Source: Lineus longissimus
Lineage: Eukaryota > Nemertea > Pilidiophora > Heteronemertea > Lineidae
Length of the DNA stretch: 64,000 nucleotides
NCBI RefSeq assembly: GCF_910592395.1
Contig: NC_088309.1
Location: 4,836,501 to 4,900,500, forward strand
Direction of reading: 5' to 3'
Shown here: piece after piece, positions 44,801 through 55,010 of the stretch
How positions within the stretch are numbered: the stretch's first letter is position 1
Layout of the letters: the number at the start of each line of letters is the position of its first letter
Made by a program: the position numbers and the translations under genes
Notes under the pieces: generated by a model
Told to the model about the DNA's origin: nothing
Databases searched by the model: none
Seen by the model: the letters and a program-made list of their open reading frames with translations, nothing else

Positions 44801-46414
44801 CTTGACTAGGCCAGTGCATGATCTGATAATGACATCAGACCCAGTCACACACCATTTGGGCCTAGCTACTTTGTGTTGAATACAAATAGTTTATTTTGTC
44901 TTTTTATAGAAGAAAATGCCTAACCTGCCAAAAAATAGAGCCTGTCAAGGCACACGCCAGGGAGTAAAGGAATGAAGCAGACTCGAACAGTCGTTTATCA
45001 ATACATCACTTATAGTACACTCAACACTGAAACTCTGATGATGGCGGCCACGGGTACAGTGGACTTAAGTAAAAATATACAAGCTTATTCAAGCAATTTA
45101 AAACGAAAAATGAAAATAAAGATGAGATGTTTGATGACAGGGTCAGGGAGGGCGAGTGACTTGCAAGAGCATGCCGAGAGAGGCAGCCGCAGGGCCAGGG
45201 TACGGTAAGGCCAAGCACACAAAATAATTATGCCGTCCGGTTTCACTGGGGGGGGGGGACGATTTGGTCATGACTCATGGCATGTTTTTGTTTGTGCACC
45301 TCCAGTATGATAAAGTCAGTTCATTTGCACTTCAGTTGGCCTACACTGAAGTAGGCTACAATGTTATGTACAGTGAAAGTAATACTCTACACTAGCCTAT
45401 ATTTATATACTATATTGTCGAGTGTCTGTTACTCTGTAGACATGCATGCATGCACGTGATATGTCATGTCATGTGCAAACAGTGCATTGAACAGTGATTC
45501 CATTTTGATTCATTTTTTCTGGCATGTGAACACGAAATAATGATACTTCACAGATTTCTATACGTACCTATGTTTATTATCTTGCAAACTAATGAACTTT
45601 GAACAGTTTATTCATGAGCACTTAAAAGTTTATTGTGAAACCCAGCCCACTTCCAGCGTGCGGGAGCCATGCTTGTTGGCTATGCTTGTTGGCTGATCAT
45701 CCTTCGTCCCACAATTCTGTGGTACGGCCTCGTTTTGGGATTTGTCGTAACTACGTCACTGGGGCTGAAGTCTATTAAAATAGATGGGGATGACCATGGC
45801 GTAGGTCTCGTAAGGGAGTTTTTCCCAAATGTACGCGATGATGCCGTGCCCCATTAACAGGACTTTTAAGTCCTGTTAATGCGTTTCAAAAGTGATTGCA
45901 TGAGGAAAACCCATTTGTGTCGTATATCACTGGAAACCCCCGATTCCCCTGATTCTGCAGGATGTTAAATCAGGCATTTTATTTTCTTAAATAAATCATA
46001 AGCGTCGCATTTGCTCCTAGCTCTGATCTGTTCACCATCCCAAAAGGCAATATTGCCAATTGGGTCGGAGAATCACTGAAAACCCCAAACATTATACATT
46101 TCTTGAATAATTCTTACAGTGACCATTCTCCCGTGAAAGAAAGAAGCTTACGCTACAAAAAAATTTTAAAAAATCGAGGGTCAACCCTTGAATTTTTGAG
46201 ATACATGTATGTTGAATTTTGCACAAATCAGCGAAAAACGCACCAAATGGCACTGGACGGCATTTTAACACGGGGCCGACGCACATCCAAAGTTCAGTGT
46301 ACACATACGTCGGCAACAACTGTAAAATTGCGTAGTTTCTTGTTAGCCGCCTATTTGAGTAGTGCTTCAGGTTTTAAAAACTCAAAAAAACATGTCTTTG
46401 CCAAAACAACTGCT
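44801..46414. other. Intergenic, no gene seen
   Basis: Low-coding sequence with a G run at about 45249-45259 and a fragment of the dispersed repeat near 45782. No supported gene. Confidence 0.5.
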
Positions 46415-46430
46415 AAATCAACGGTTTATC

Positions 46431-46615
46431 GCCATTTCGCCTACAATCATTTCGCCTACAGCCATTTCGTCTGCCGTCATTTCGCCTACAGCCATTTCGC
46501 CTACCTCCCATTTCGCCTATTTCTCATTTCGCCTACTTGCCATTTAGCCAACCTGCCATTTCGCCTACCCGCTATTTCGCCTACTCGCCATTTTGCCTAC
46601 TGCCATTTCGCCTAC
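46431..46615 (+). repeat. Minisatellite array, left arm of the 914-bp element
   Basis: About 13 imperfect copies of catttcgcctac with 2-5 base spacers. It is the reverse complement of the array at 47091-47330. It creates the SPTAIS/FAYSHFAY-like repeat peptides in spurious frames. Confidence 0.9.
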
Positions 46616-47090
46616 ATACAGAAAATGCCATTTCACATAATTCTGAATATATTTGTTTTAAATCCTCCATTGATACCAGTATCAGTAAAAAATATAAGTT
46701 ATCAGGCCTTATACCTACTGTTGCAGAGGATTTGCAAATCCACCACATTTATTTGGTATCTGTCAAAAATATATGTTTGGCCCTATGTGGGCCTACTGTA
46801 GCAGAGGATTGTATCCCATTTCCCTTTTAGAGTCCCAATCATCATACACTAATTTGTTGTTGTTCAAGCTCTAATTTGGTTACTGGATTAATTACTGGAT
46901 TAATTGGATCACTATAAAGTGTGTCACACAACAAAAGCAAACTAACTAATTTTCTGCTAATGTATAGTGACCGTACTCCTATCTGCCAGCTAAAAATTTG
47001 CCTCAAACCACCTCTGTTCAATACAAATATCCAGAAAGTCCTAGTTTCCGGTGTCCTTCCAATTCATAAAAAAACAAAAATAGCAGTAAA

Positions 47091-47330
47091 AGTAGGCGAA
47101 ATGGCTAGTAGGCGAAAAGACAAGTAGGCAAAATGGCTAGTAGGCGAATTGACAAGTAGGCGAAATGGCTAGTAGGCGAAATGGCTAATAGGCGAAATGG
47201 TTATAGGCGAAATGGCTGTAGGCGAAATGGTTATAGGCGAAATGATTGTAAATTGTAGGCGAAATGGCTGTAGGCGAAATGATTGTAGGCGAAATGGCTG
47301 TAGGCGAAATGATTGTAGGCGAAATGGCGA
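47091..47330 (-). repeat. Minisatellite array, right arm of the 914-bp element
   Basis: About 16 copies of gtaggcgaaatggct-type units with gattgta and tta variants; the inverse of the left-arm array. Confidence 0.9.
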
Positions 47331-47439
47331 AACACCAAATCAACACTGGCATACTGTGAGGACCAAGAAATGAATGATTTTAGGAACTACGGTTAGGGCT
47401 TGGCCGCGCATGAATATAAAAAACCTCCCTAATGAGACC

Positions 47440-47570
47440 GTACATAGCTGCGCATTGTGTACATAGTGCATGGGTGGTGTAAAGTGAAAGATAGTCCCTC
47501 AAATCATAGAGTCCTTCACAAATGTCTTTGATTGTTTATTGCTTATCATGCAGGGCCTGTACATTTTGAC
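47440..47570 (+). repeat. Dispersed repeat, copy 2
   Basis: Shares gtgcatgggtggtgtaaagt and tccttcacaaatgtctttg with 30679-30805; about 85% similar by eye. Confidence 0.7.
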
Positions 47571-48224
47571 CACCAAGTTTTTTGCATCTGATATCAAGAT
47601 TTAACCCGGGCTGAGTTTAAAGAGAGTATAAGGCCATTAGATTCAGGATGGCTGCAACTACTGTGTTAACAGTAGGGGGCCTAAGGGCATGGGATTGATT
47701 AATCCGGTTCACCGTCCACCTCTCGCATGGGTTCAGAGTGTACTCAAAAATTTTTCATTATTATTCAAAAAGTTATTCATTTTATTGTTGCCATTATTAT
47801 GTTTATTCCAACAATCTTTCCAGTGGTTCATCTTTACCTAAACTGATTAAAAAACACAATAAAAACTTGATGACTCATGTTGATGACTGACCCGAATTCC
47901 GTTTACTGGAAGTTGCCGAATCGCGTGTTTTGACCAGTAAATCAGACTGTAATTCGATACTGAATAATAAAAATGAAAAAAAACCTCATCATCTTTTCAA
48001 ATCTCTCAGACGGTAAACCGGATTAATCATTCCCATGGCCAAAGGGCACTTAGACTTGGGCCTCTAGTTCCTATTGACCTCATTACAGGTTCAGTATGTT
48101 TCAAAAAATGAACGGTTGAGGATTGCTCCGAAGTAATCTTTGCTATCGAGTTCGTTCATTGGTCCGCTTTCAGATGGATCTGCTCGTGCTGCCCTTGGCT
48201 CTGGGTGTAACAGCATTGTTATCT

Positions 48225-48430
48225 CGCCAGGTCTGGTTGTGACAGTATCTGCAATCTCATCAGGTCTGGTTGTGCCAGCGTCTCTTGTCTATCAGGGCTG
48301 GTTGTGACAGCATATGCTGTATTATGAGGTCTGGTTGTGGCAGCATATGCTGTATTATGAGGTCAGGTTGTGGCAGCATGTTATGGTATGGTTGTTTGCA
48401 GTATTTGCTGTCTCTTCAGGTCTGGTGTTC
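48225..48430 (+). repeat. Minisatellite, about 33-bp unit
   Basis: Six imperfect copies of caggtctggttgtgacagca followed by tatgctgtattatg, near 48228, 48261, 48293, 48327, 48360 and 48418. Confidence 0.8.
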
Positions 48431-48830
48431 TGATTTCATGCAATCTCTTGATGAAAATGATCAGTATTCACCATGTGAAAATGAGACACAGTTTTCTTCA
48501 GCGTGGAGACAAGGTCCACCCTGTAGAAACAGGGTGCACTATGTTGGGAGAGTACACATCTAGATCAGACATGCAGAGTACGCATAGTGAAGGGGCATGG
48601 CACATCCAGCAAAGACTTGGTATACCCCCTGGCAACATGGCGAGCAATGAAGGGGAGTGCACATCCAGAAAAGATATTGTGCACTACTGTCTTATTGGCC
48701 GAAAGTCATTCCTGCGGGTAACAATATAGAGCGACGGTAAAATACACAGGCCCGTTGCGGCGGAAAACAGAAATGTCCTCGTTTTTCACTTTCGCTCCGA
48801 TATCTTTGAACAGGGTGACAAGTTCATGTA

Positions 48831-48928
48831 CTACAGGGTGGCCCAGAATTAATTTCTCTCACACAATGGACACACACAATAGAATTCTACTGTGCAAGGG
48901 ATCAAAACCTTTCTGGGCCACCCTGTAG
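48831..48928. mobile_element. 98-bp MITE with perfect 18-bp inverted ends
   Basis: The ends ctacagggtggcccagaa (48831-48848) and its exact inverse (48911-48928) enclose 62 bp. ACAGGGTG-type ends recall mariner/ISL2EU-like elements; assignment is tentative because no TA duplication is evident. Confidence 0.75.
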
Positions 48929-49344
48929 AGTTTCGTGAGTTTCCTCATCAGCCTCAGGTAGGCCAATGATTTTGACAGGACCTCAGTTGGCGCCATCTGA
49001 GCTAAAAATGTAGAACTACGCGATTACTTAAAATTAAAAATTGCCTCATTGTGAGGTGGAAATTATCCCCCTTGTTAGGGGGGGAACGGGGGACGAATTA
49101 TTCCATGAACCCCAAACATGGTACTGCCGACCGTTGCCGGCCACAGCGTCTCTTTGCTCCGAACTTACTTACTGGGTAGGACCCTTATATGCAGTACAAA
49201 TTCTCGCTGCATTACTCCTGTGTGGACGTTTCATGTGCGTACTATGTAGTATGGCTGGCCAACGGCAGGGGAGCCAGGAGCGGGCTCCGGACGCAATTAA
49301 ATCTGCGATAGGGTCCGTGCACATTCTGCATACATACATTTTCG

Positions 49345-49423
49345 TTAACAGGGCTGGTGAGCGAGAAGACTCGGGTGGTGGTGGTGGGGGTTGGGGTGGG
49401 GGTGGGGGGGGGATATATAGTAC
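49345..49423 (+). repeat. G-rich dispersed repeat, copy 2, G-quadruplex-prone
   Basis: ttaacagggctggtgagcga then gaagactcgggtggtggtgg and about 35 further bases that are almost all G with single T breaks. Many GG/GGGG tracts lie on the plus strand. Confidence 0.65.
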
Positions 49424-49570
49424 GGAAAAGTTAGCTGACGGAAAATCTTTTGCGGAATTTTGCCAGTTCACAGCACGATTTCTTCGCGGAAAGAGAAAAA
49501 TAATCTCTGTCAGCGATGCAGATTGTTGTTTGATGCATTTCGATTCGCCCCAGGGTATCGTTACACTTTG

Positions 49571-52240
49571 ATTCGGCCCTGTTTTGACGAAATCTCCAAC
49601 CTAACAGTGTAGACCACTTGCCTTGCGTGTAGACCACTTGGCTTTACAGCGTGCCTCGGTTAAACGTGGCCATGGGAAACACCATGGTTAAATGAGTGCA
49701 AGAGGAGATCATTGAAATCACTTGACAGAAACACTGAGCTGAACATATTTTTCCTTTACTCACATTCAATCCTTATCATTATTACAGCTTTGGTTCACCA
49801 GTTGCATCCTCAGATGATTCAGAACATGCAGGACATTGTGAACATGGAGAATATCAAGAAGAACTGATAGGTGCCGAAAATACCTGAACATTTACTTTTT
49901 CAGCTAAAGATTGACTTGTAGGCCTAAAGGTCTAGAAGTTATACCTAAATTCCTCAGGACTATGGCTTACTCCTATTTGGTAGCCTGGAAAACATTTCAT
50001 CCTGGATGCAGAGAAAGACAGTAGTTTAGATTACTTGTTAGTTAGTTTTAGTGTTAGTTATTTCACTGTTGAAGGATACGTACACATATTTTTTATCAGG
50101 TTTGTCCGTCCGTCCGACTTGGCTCTTTCTTTGGAGCAGTACAGTTGCAAGATAAATCCTGTTTGTAATTTTATAAATTAGTTGCTCATAAAGGGCTTAC
50201 GAAGGTTTTGATGCCTTGCTGGCATATCTGCATAGGGGCCTACCAGTAAATATGTGCAGATTCATTTCTTGCTTTGAAGCAATATCGTTGCTACACTCCT
50301 AAAGCAGTGCAATGTTCAGGTCTGTTCTGCCTCGCGGGCAAATCTGCATACCATTAGTTATGTGCAGACTTGGCTCTTCCTGAGATTGTAGGACTGGGTC
50401 CATTGAATGTAACAAAAATAATCGATGCCTATTTACAAATGAAATGAAGAGTCTGCATTTTGGTGCAACTCCATATAACTGTCGGGTGATTTCGCTCTGA
50501 ACTTGTGACACTCTGATCGGTCTGAAATAAATCATTATCCCGCCCCTCTGGGAAAAATTTGCAGCCAGATTGCACCATTTCATGTTACTGTCTGAGAGAT
50601 GGCAATGTCAGGGGCGCATGACGGTGGTTAAACCTATTGCGAATGGGCAGCACAATTGGGTGTAGGATATTCCGAAACCATTGCACACTCCTGAATCTGC
50701 GGTGGGTTGGTACCCCACGCTACGTAAGGAGTAGGTTTCTGGGTAAGACTTGGTCCACGTGAATGGGTCGTGCCTTAAAAATGATGAGAAGTTGCGAATT
50801 GACGCCCTGTGAAGTGTCCTTCGACCAGCTAGTGCTAATCCGGTCACTGTCTCCAGGTCACCATGCCTCGGTCAATGAGCGGGCGAAGCACCCAATGGCT
50901 CCGTCAGGAGTACATCGTCAACTTCAGCCCGTAGTCAAACCGATACACGCACAAATATCTTAGTTGAGAGTGGGGGACATCAAAAGTGCTTCTCATCGGG
51001 GTAATAAGTACCACTGTATACGATTACCCCATTTTTTGTTGGATTCATTTCCACTGAGGAGTGGTCGATAATGAGAATTTCAGGCCAGTCATAGTGTCAT
51101 CAGTTCAGAGAGCAATTGCCTGATAGTTATGTGGCATTCCTTCAAACTGTTTACTCTTTCGTGTCATTTATGAATTCGTGTTGCTCGTTTTACCTTGCAT
51201 CCCATGGGTAGAAAGAACAGTCGGATGGAGTATTGATGCTCCCTGATGTTGGTTTTTTGACTGGAGATCATAATCACTCTGCTGGTCAGTTCTGTGATTC
51301 CTTTTTACCACGAGCAGGCCCATTTAGGCCTACAACCTGCCACTGTTGTAAATTTCAATTAAGAATAAAATTGTAAACTATGCAAGTGTTACTTTGTTTG
51401 CTTTAGTGTTTATGGCATTACATTGTTACAATGTTAGATTAGAGCTGCAGAAGAAACTACGTTAATAGGCAGTATTCAATAATAAGAAGAAATGCTTTCT
51501 GTTTCTCTCATGCCTGGAAAATGCGGTCCTGTATTGTTCATGAATAGGTGTCTTTGAATTTCACCACTTCCAAGTTTGGTTTGGTCTGATGGAATGACTG
51601 GGTCAATGTCACAACCTGTAATGGACACTAATGAATGCGATTCAGATTCATTTTGGGGTGTGATGTGAAGATTTGCACAGAGTATATGCCATGGGGACAT
51701 GTCGCAACCGGTGATTGTGGCGTAGCTGTCTGACATGTCCATGGTGAAATTTGATCTTGACCCCATCCCCTGGAATGCACAAACTAGCCCTCTCTCTCTG
51801 TTCACCATGCCGCAAACAGGTTGATAGGGAAAATGTCACAAAATGTGGTTAGCCCATGCTCAAGCTGTTGTTGAGTAGGTTGTGACATTGTCCCTTGGAG
51901 GGAAGTAAAGCCCCAAGTCCCCTCTAGTCTAATACAGTAGAAGAGCTAGTAAATCCATTTGTTTGGAGTGCTTAATTCTAATTATTAGCTTCAGATGCCT
52001 CATTTACACTACAGACGCAATGGACAGGCCTTGTGACTGACAAGTGCTGTCCCAGAGATGTCCTGATTCGAGAGAGGTCAGTTTTAATAAACGATAACTT
52101 TGGGACTAAAACTAGAGATGATAGCTGAGCCTGAGGTAGGCGCCACTGTCAAAAAGTCTTACCCCACTTGCTTGAAGGTAGGCCTAGGTTCCAGTCCATT
52201 ATCACAACCGTCATAAAAAGTTTTTAAATCTTTGTCAAAG
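49571..52240. other. Intergenic, no gene seen
   Basis: Contains only short unrecognised frames, including a 110-codon minus-strand frame at 51476-51808 with a repeated ITGCD word. No domain, splice pattern or repeat class assigned. Confidence 0.5.
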
Positions 52241-52820
52241 ACATGAAGAAAATGAATAAAAGTGGTAGATCTGTCGAGGTTATTTTCAAGACTGGTACAT
52301 GCAAATACAGTTAATGGGCCCCACTCTGAACATGCTCAATAATTTCGTGACTTAGGCGACAGTAGTGCTCTCTAGCGGTAGAAAGTAGAACTGAACGTTT
52401 TGGACGACGATTTCAGTTCCATTTTCTGCCGCGAGACAACGCCCAAGTCAATTTCACTGGTTTTCAACAAGGGTTTTTAAGGTAATCAGTATCAAGACAT
52501 GAAGAAAATGAATAAAAATGGTAGATCGGTCGAGGTTATTTGCAAGAATAGTACATGCAAATACAGCTAATGGGCCCCACCCTGTGTCTTATGTCATTGG
52601 CCATACCAAAAAATATATTCATCCAAAAGGCCTCTAACGTACTCAATAATTTCACAGGGCGACTTAGGCGACAGTGGTGCTCTCTAGCGGTAGTAAGTGG
52701 AACTGAAAGTTTTGGACGCAGATTTCAGTTCCATTTTCTGCCGCGAGACAGCGCTATTGTCGCCCAAAGCCAATTTCACACTGTTGGGTTTTTCATCATG
52801 CCTTTTTTAAGGTAATCAGT
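52241..52820 (+). repeat. Tandem duplication, 256-bp offset
   Basis: acatgaagaaaatgaataaa at 52241 recurs at 52497. The copies share tgggccccac, gacttaggcgacagt and gtgctctctagcggtag, and both end ttttaaggtaatcagtat. Copy 2 carries an extra internal stretch of about 60 bp. Confidence 0.85.
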
Positions 52821-54808
52821 ATGAAATTAAGGAAATTTGATAGAAATAATGCCTTTAGTTTTCAAAACAGATTCAGCACTGCCAGAAGCCATCTCATCTT
52901 CCCACACGAATGACCGCAAATATGATTGTCTGATGGGATCACAAACGAATAGCTATTTGACTAGCTCTGCTGACTCTGTCAGCTGAGCTAAAAAAAGAAA
53001 TACAAACTAATCTTCTTGATGATATCAAAATATATTTGATGAGCAGGTCTGCAGGAGTATTGTATGATATAAAACTGTGAAATATAAATCACATTGCAAG
53101 GATAAAAATATCCAATTATAGTTTATTCAAATTGATTCTTTATCTTTTCTCAAAATCAAATTCCTAGTTCAACAAAATTTTTATTCCCTCTTTTCAATTT
53201 TAATCATAAAATCGATAAAAAATATATCTGAATAGAGAATTTGGCAATTAACATTAAAATTATGCATCAAACTAAATTAAAACTTATTCAAACTGAATTC
53301 AAGCCTTTGTAAGAAATGTAACCTGTTTTTTACACATACACAGTGATAATGCTCTACCTGTACACTAATAAGCAAGAAAACTTCCTGCAATCCTGGTGGC
53401 CTGATGTAATCTTTGACCTACGAACACCTGTAGTGGGTTTTAACTTATTTGTTCTCTCGTAGCAGGCAACTCCAATACAAGTAGTAAAATAGTCATTTTC
53501 ATATATATTGTGTCCTAGGGAAGTAAACAAAGTGTCCATGAGACTTTGAGAGTATTGCCTAACAAATAGTCTTGAATATCGTACCATACTGGAATAGCAA
53601 TATCACATATCAAATGCCTTCTTTTTTTCTATCATTATATACAATCATTCATTCATTAAATTTGTCAGTTAAAGGAACTCCACTGTTAAAAGGACACAAC
53701 CGAGAGGAGATACATATATACATGTAGGTTAAACTTTTGATCTGCCCACAATTGTTCACTCAAATCGAAATGAGCTCTGTGAAACCATTCGCAAATTAAC
53801 ACAATCAGGAATTTGGCCTGGGGACATCCAATCAGCTATTGACCAATCAGAAGAACCCTATAAATGGGGGAAAATGTCTCAAGGATTTTTGTGAGGGCCA
53901 GAGAAGGGAACGTTATAATCCCTGATTTCCTCAGCATGAGTCACTGGAAACGCGCAAATAAAAAGATTAAGCTCATACAAACTTCAATGACAATTTAACA
54001 TACATGTAAATAAAAGTAATCATACAATATTCTGGTTATTGAAGTATAATGCATTTAACAGAATGGAGCATTGTCAATATATTCATAATTTGCTTGACTA
54101 ACAAGAGGTATCACACAAACAAAATTACATTGACAAGTTTTTGAGCACCATTTCTAAAATGAGCACTTTTCTTGAATAATCACTGTTTGGCTAAATAAAG
54201 TTTTGATTAATGTCTCAAACCATTATCCTCATTTTCTTGTAAATGAGAAGCACCAGACGAAATATTCTGTAATATCACATCTTCAAATACGTAAAAAAAT
54301 ACTGACTCCGACTCCACTGAGAGAAACATAGCCAAAAATCATTCTATACCTACAATAATGGATTGAGTGAACTATGAAATACTGTTGGTAATCAAACTAC
54401 ATGGAACAAGCCTAATAAACTTCACTGCTTGACATTGACTAGACAACAATGGTCCAACAAGCTAGACAATCATGTAGACAATGTAAATAGATAATAATAC
54501 TGTCACTGTTTCCTGTCATAGTAAGCTCACAAATGCAAGTACCGGTACCGTTTTACACTCACCTAATAGCTAACCCAATCAACTGTCCAATGTACCCACA
54601 AAAACTGTACAATTCACAGGCATGGTCAAGTCATAAGATTCCATGTCCAGCAACCAGTGAAAAGATACATGCACGAGTAGGTGTAAAAATCAATAACACT
54701 CGTAGCACCTATTTTTTACTGCTTTTTGGATTGTCATTGTCAGACTGGCCTGTCATCAAGTCCATCAATACTATAAAAAGCTGGACTTCATTCTGAATCA
54801 TCTCTCTC
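52821..54808 (-). other. 3' flank / probable 3' UTR of the receptor gene
   Basis: Very AT-rich sequence following the receptor stop codon, with minus-strand AATAAA words near 53122 and 53183. No coding sequence recognised. Confidence 0.35.
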
Positions 54809-55010
54809 TCATACGTTTTGTTTGCCATCGTGGTAGATATAATCGGTAACTGAAGTTGGCACGTTATAGTAGATATTACCACGCTCTTTGGTTTGTTTCT
54901 GCTGCTTCTTCTCCAGGTTCGTGATCATTGCCTTGATATCTCGAGCGATATCTTCAAATGTAGGACGATCTTCAGGATTCCTTGACCAACACTCCATCAT
55001 GATGTCGTAC
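54809..55010 (-). CDS. RTK terminal exon, kinase end and tail
   Basis: [20 protein letters not shown] ends the kinase. A Lys/Gln-rich helix and the tail [18 protein letters not shown] follow, then TGA. Tandem tail tyrosines are reminiscent of MET's docking site but much compressed. Candidate AATAAA signals on the minus strand lie near 53122-53188. Confidence 0.95.

Larger units (their letters stand above)
46423..47336. mobile_element. 914-bp non-autonomous DNA transposon with inverted minisatellite arms
   Basis: The ends are GGTTTATCGCCATTTCGCC (left) and the inverse of GGTGTTTCGCCATTTCGCC (right). A perfect 8-bp direct repeat, aaatcaac, flanks the element at 46415-46422 and 47337-47344. Each arm is an array of a roughly 12-15-bp unit (catttcgcctac with variable agc/aat). 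The outer 48 bp of the arms differ at only two positions. The 475-bp centre has no transposase. An 8-bp duplication fits hAT-type (or P/Merlin-like) insertion; superfamily is inferred from that alone. Confidence 0.85.

Noticed and set aside
46103-46801. 232-codon plus-strand frame with SPTAIS/FAYSHFAY repeats
   Set aside because: The repeat part is simply the translated minisatellite arm of the 914-bp transposon; the flanks show no domain or splice logic.
46431-47330. CRISPR-like array
   Set aside because: Units are 12-15 bp with tiny spacers and occur in an animal genome; these are minisatellite arms.
49041-49571. 176-codon plus-strand frame with a long Gly run
   Set aside because: The glycines come from the G-rich repeat; the remainder has no family resemblance.
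51476-51808. 110-codon minus-strand frame with two ITGCD words
   Set aside because: An internal repeat makes it interesting, but there is no domain, splice border or other support.
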